Below the pieces are notes generated by a model. It saw nothing but the letters and a program-made list of their open reading frames with translations. It did not search any database and was not told the origin of the DNA. Of a stretch of DNA of 5,063 nt, positions 4,769 through 5,063 are shown one piece after another. The DNA is taken from the NCBI GenBank assembly GCA_024762745.1, contig JANTGV010000109.1, positions 1 to 5,063 of the forward strand, given 5' to 3'. Position 1 is the first letter of the stretch. Every line of letters begins with the position of its first letter. The translations under genes were made by a program, and so were the position numbers. This stretch comes from Sulfurimonas sp. (GTDB lineage: Bacteria > Campylobacterota > Campylobacteria > Campylobacterales > Sulfurimonadaceae).

Positions 4769-5063
4769 TACTCTTCACCTATTGTTATATTTATATTGAT
4801 TTTTTGACCTTTCATTGACGCAACTACATTTTTATCTTTTAAGAGTTCTAAAAGATTCTCAAGTGCTTCAACACCTTGTACCTCTTCTAAAACCTCTTCA
4901 GACTTTTCTTCCTCTATCTCACTATCTTGAGTCTCTAACTCTTGCGTTTGAATCTCTTCATTAAGTGCAAGTTTTAAATCATTTGAGCTTAAAGAGTCAA
5001 AAGAACCTATCTCAGCCGAAGCAATATTTAAGAGGGTCTCAGTATCAAGCTCACTCTCAAGCT
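4768..5063 (-). CDS. Highly acidic protein of unknown function, C-terminal part (Cj1178-like)
   Basis: An open frame enters from the right edge and ends at TAG 4768-4770, giving the last 97 residues. They are very rich in Glu, Leu, Ser and Asp, with a run like EIEEEKSEEVLEEVQ that could form a helix or coiled coil. The end changes character to LLELLKDKNVVASMKGQKI followed by NINITIGEE, with an amphipathic helix and then a beta-like strand, and looks like the conserved functional part. In C. jejuni a 'highly acidic protein' (Cj1178c) lies between fliR and gmk and, as I remember it, ends in a similar way, so fliR would be expected just beyond the right edge. The role is unknown; a link to flagella is inference from that neighbour only. 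The gene overlaps gmk by one base. Its start lies outside the window. Confidence 0.78.
   Translation of the reverse strand, partial: LESELDTETLLNIASAEIGSFDSLSSNDLKLALNEEIQTQELETQDSEIEEEKSEEVLEEVQGVEALENLLELLKDKNVVASMKGQKININITIGEE

Noticed and set aside
1..5063. tRNA, rRNA, CRISPR, insertion-sequence or phage content
   Set aside because: I read both strands and saw no regularly spaced repeats, transposase motifs, terminal inverted repeats or tRNA-like cloverleaf; nearly all bases are covered by ordinary genes.

Overview
The window looks like chromosomal housekeeping sequence from a Campylobacterota (epsilonproteobacterial) genome, probably close to Sulfurimonas. The evidence is the AT-rich base composition, the protein styles, and above all one gene order on the minus strand: acidic protein of unknown function, gmk, tatA, argS. 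As I recall it, this matches the Campylobacter jejuni Cj1178c-Cj1177c-Cj1176c-Cj1175c block downstream of fliR. The assignment rests on recalled synteny and motifs, not on a database search.

Reading the minus strand from the right edge, the C-terminal 97 residues of the acidic protein (5061-4768) run into guanylate kinase (4768-4148) through a 1-base stop/start overlap. After an 83-bp AT-rich gap come tatA (4064-3822), argS (3818-2223) and a 107-residue protein of unknown function (2233-1910) that overlaps the end of argS by 11 bp. Non-ATG starts are common here: GTG for gmk and TTG for argS. Spacing suggests one transcription unit, possibly with a second promoter in front of tatA. It combines nucleotide metabolism, twin-arginine protein export and tRNA-Arg charging, which share no obvious pathway; the grouping looks like inherited operon structure.

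The plus strand carries one gene, a secreted L,D-transpeptidase/YkuD-type protein (1234-1950). Its 3' end overlaps, tail to tail, the last 41 bp of the unknown gene on the other strand. On its 5' side it diverges from a second minus-strand pair: a GNAT-type acetyltransferase (1179-556) followed by the N-terminal 181 codons of an NhaC-family Na+/H+ antiporter that leaves the window at base 1. The 54-bp divergent spacer holds overlapping TATAAT/TATTAT elements and an 8-bp inverted repeat around the GNAT ribosome binding site.

No RNA genes, insertion sequences, CRISPR arrays or phage genes are visible, and no stretch over 100 bp lacks a gene. I see no convincing new multi-gene system. The items most worth a second look are the NhaC-type antiporter reading frame, which has a good ribosome binding site but an ATA where ATG is expected; the inverted repeat over the GNAT translation start; the convergent coding overlap; and two conserved-looking proteins of unknown function attached to the gmk-tatA-argS block.
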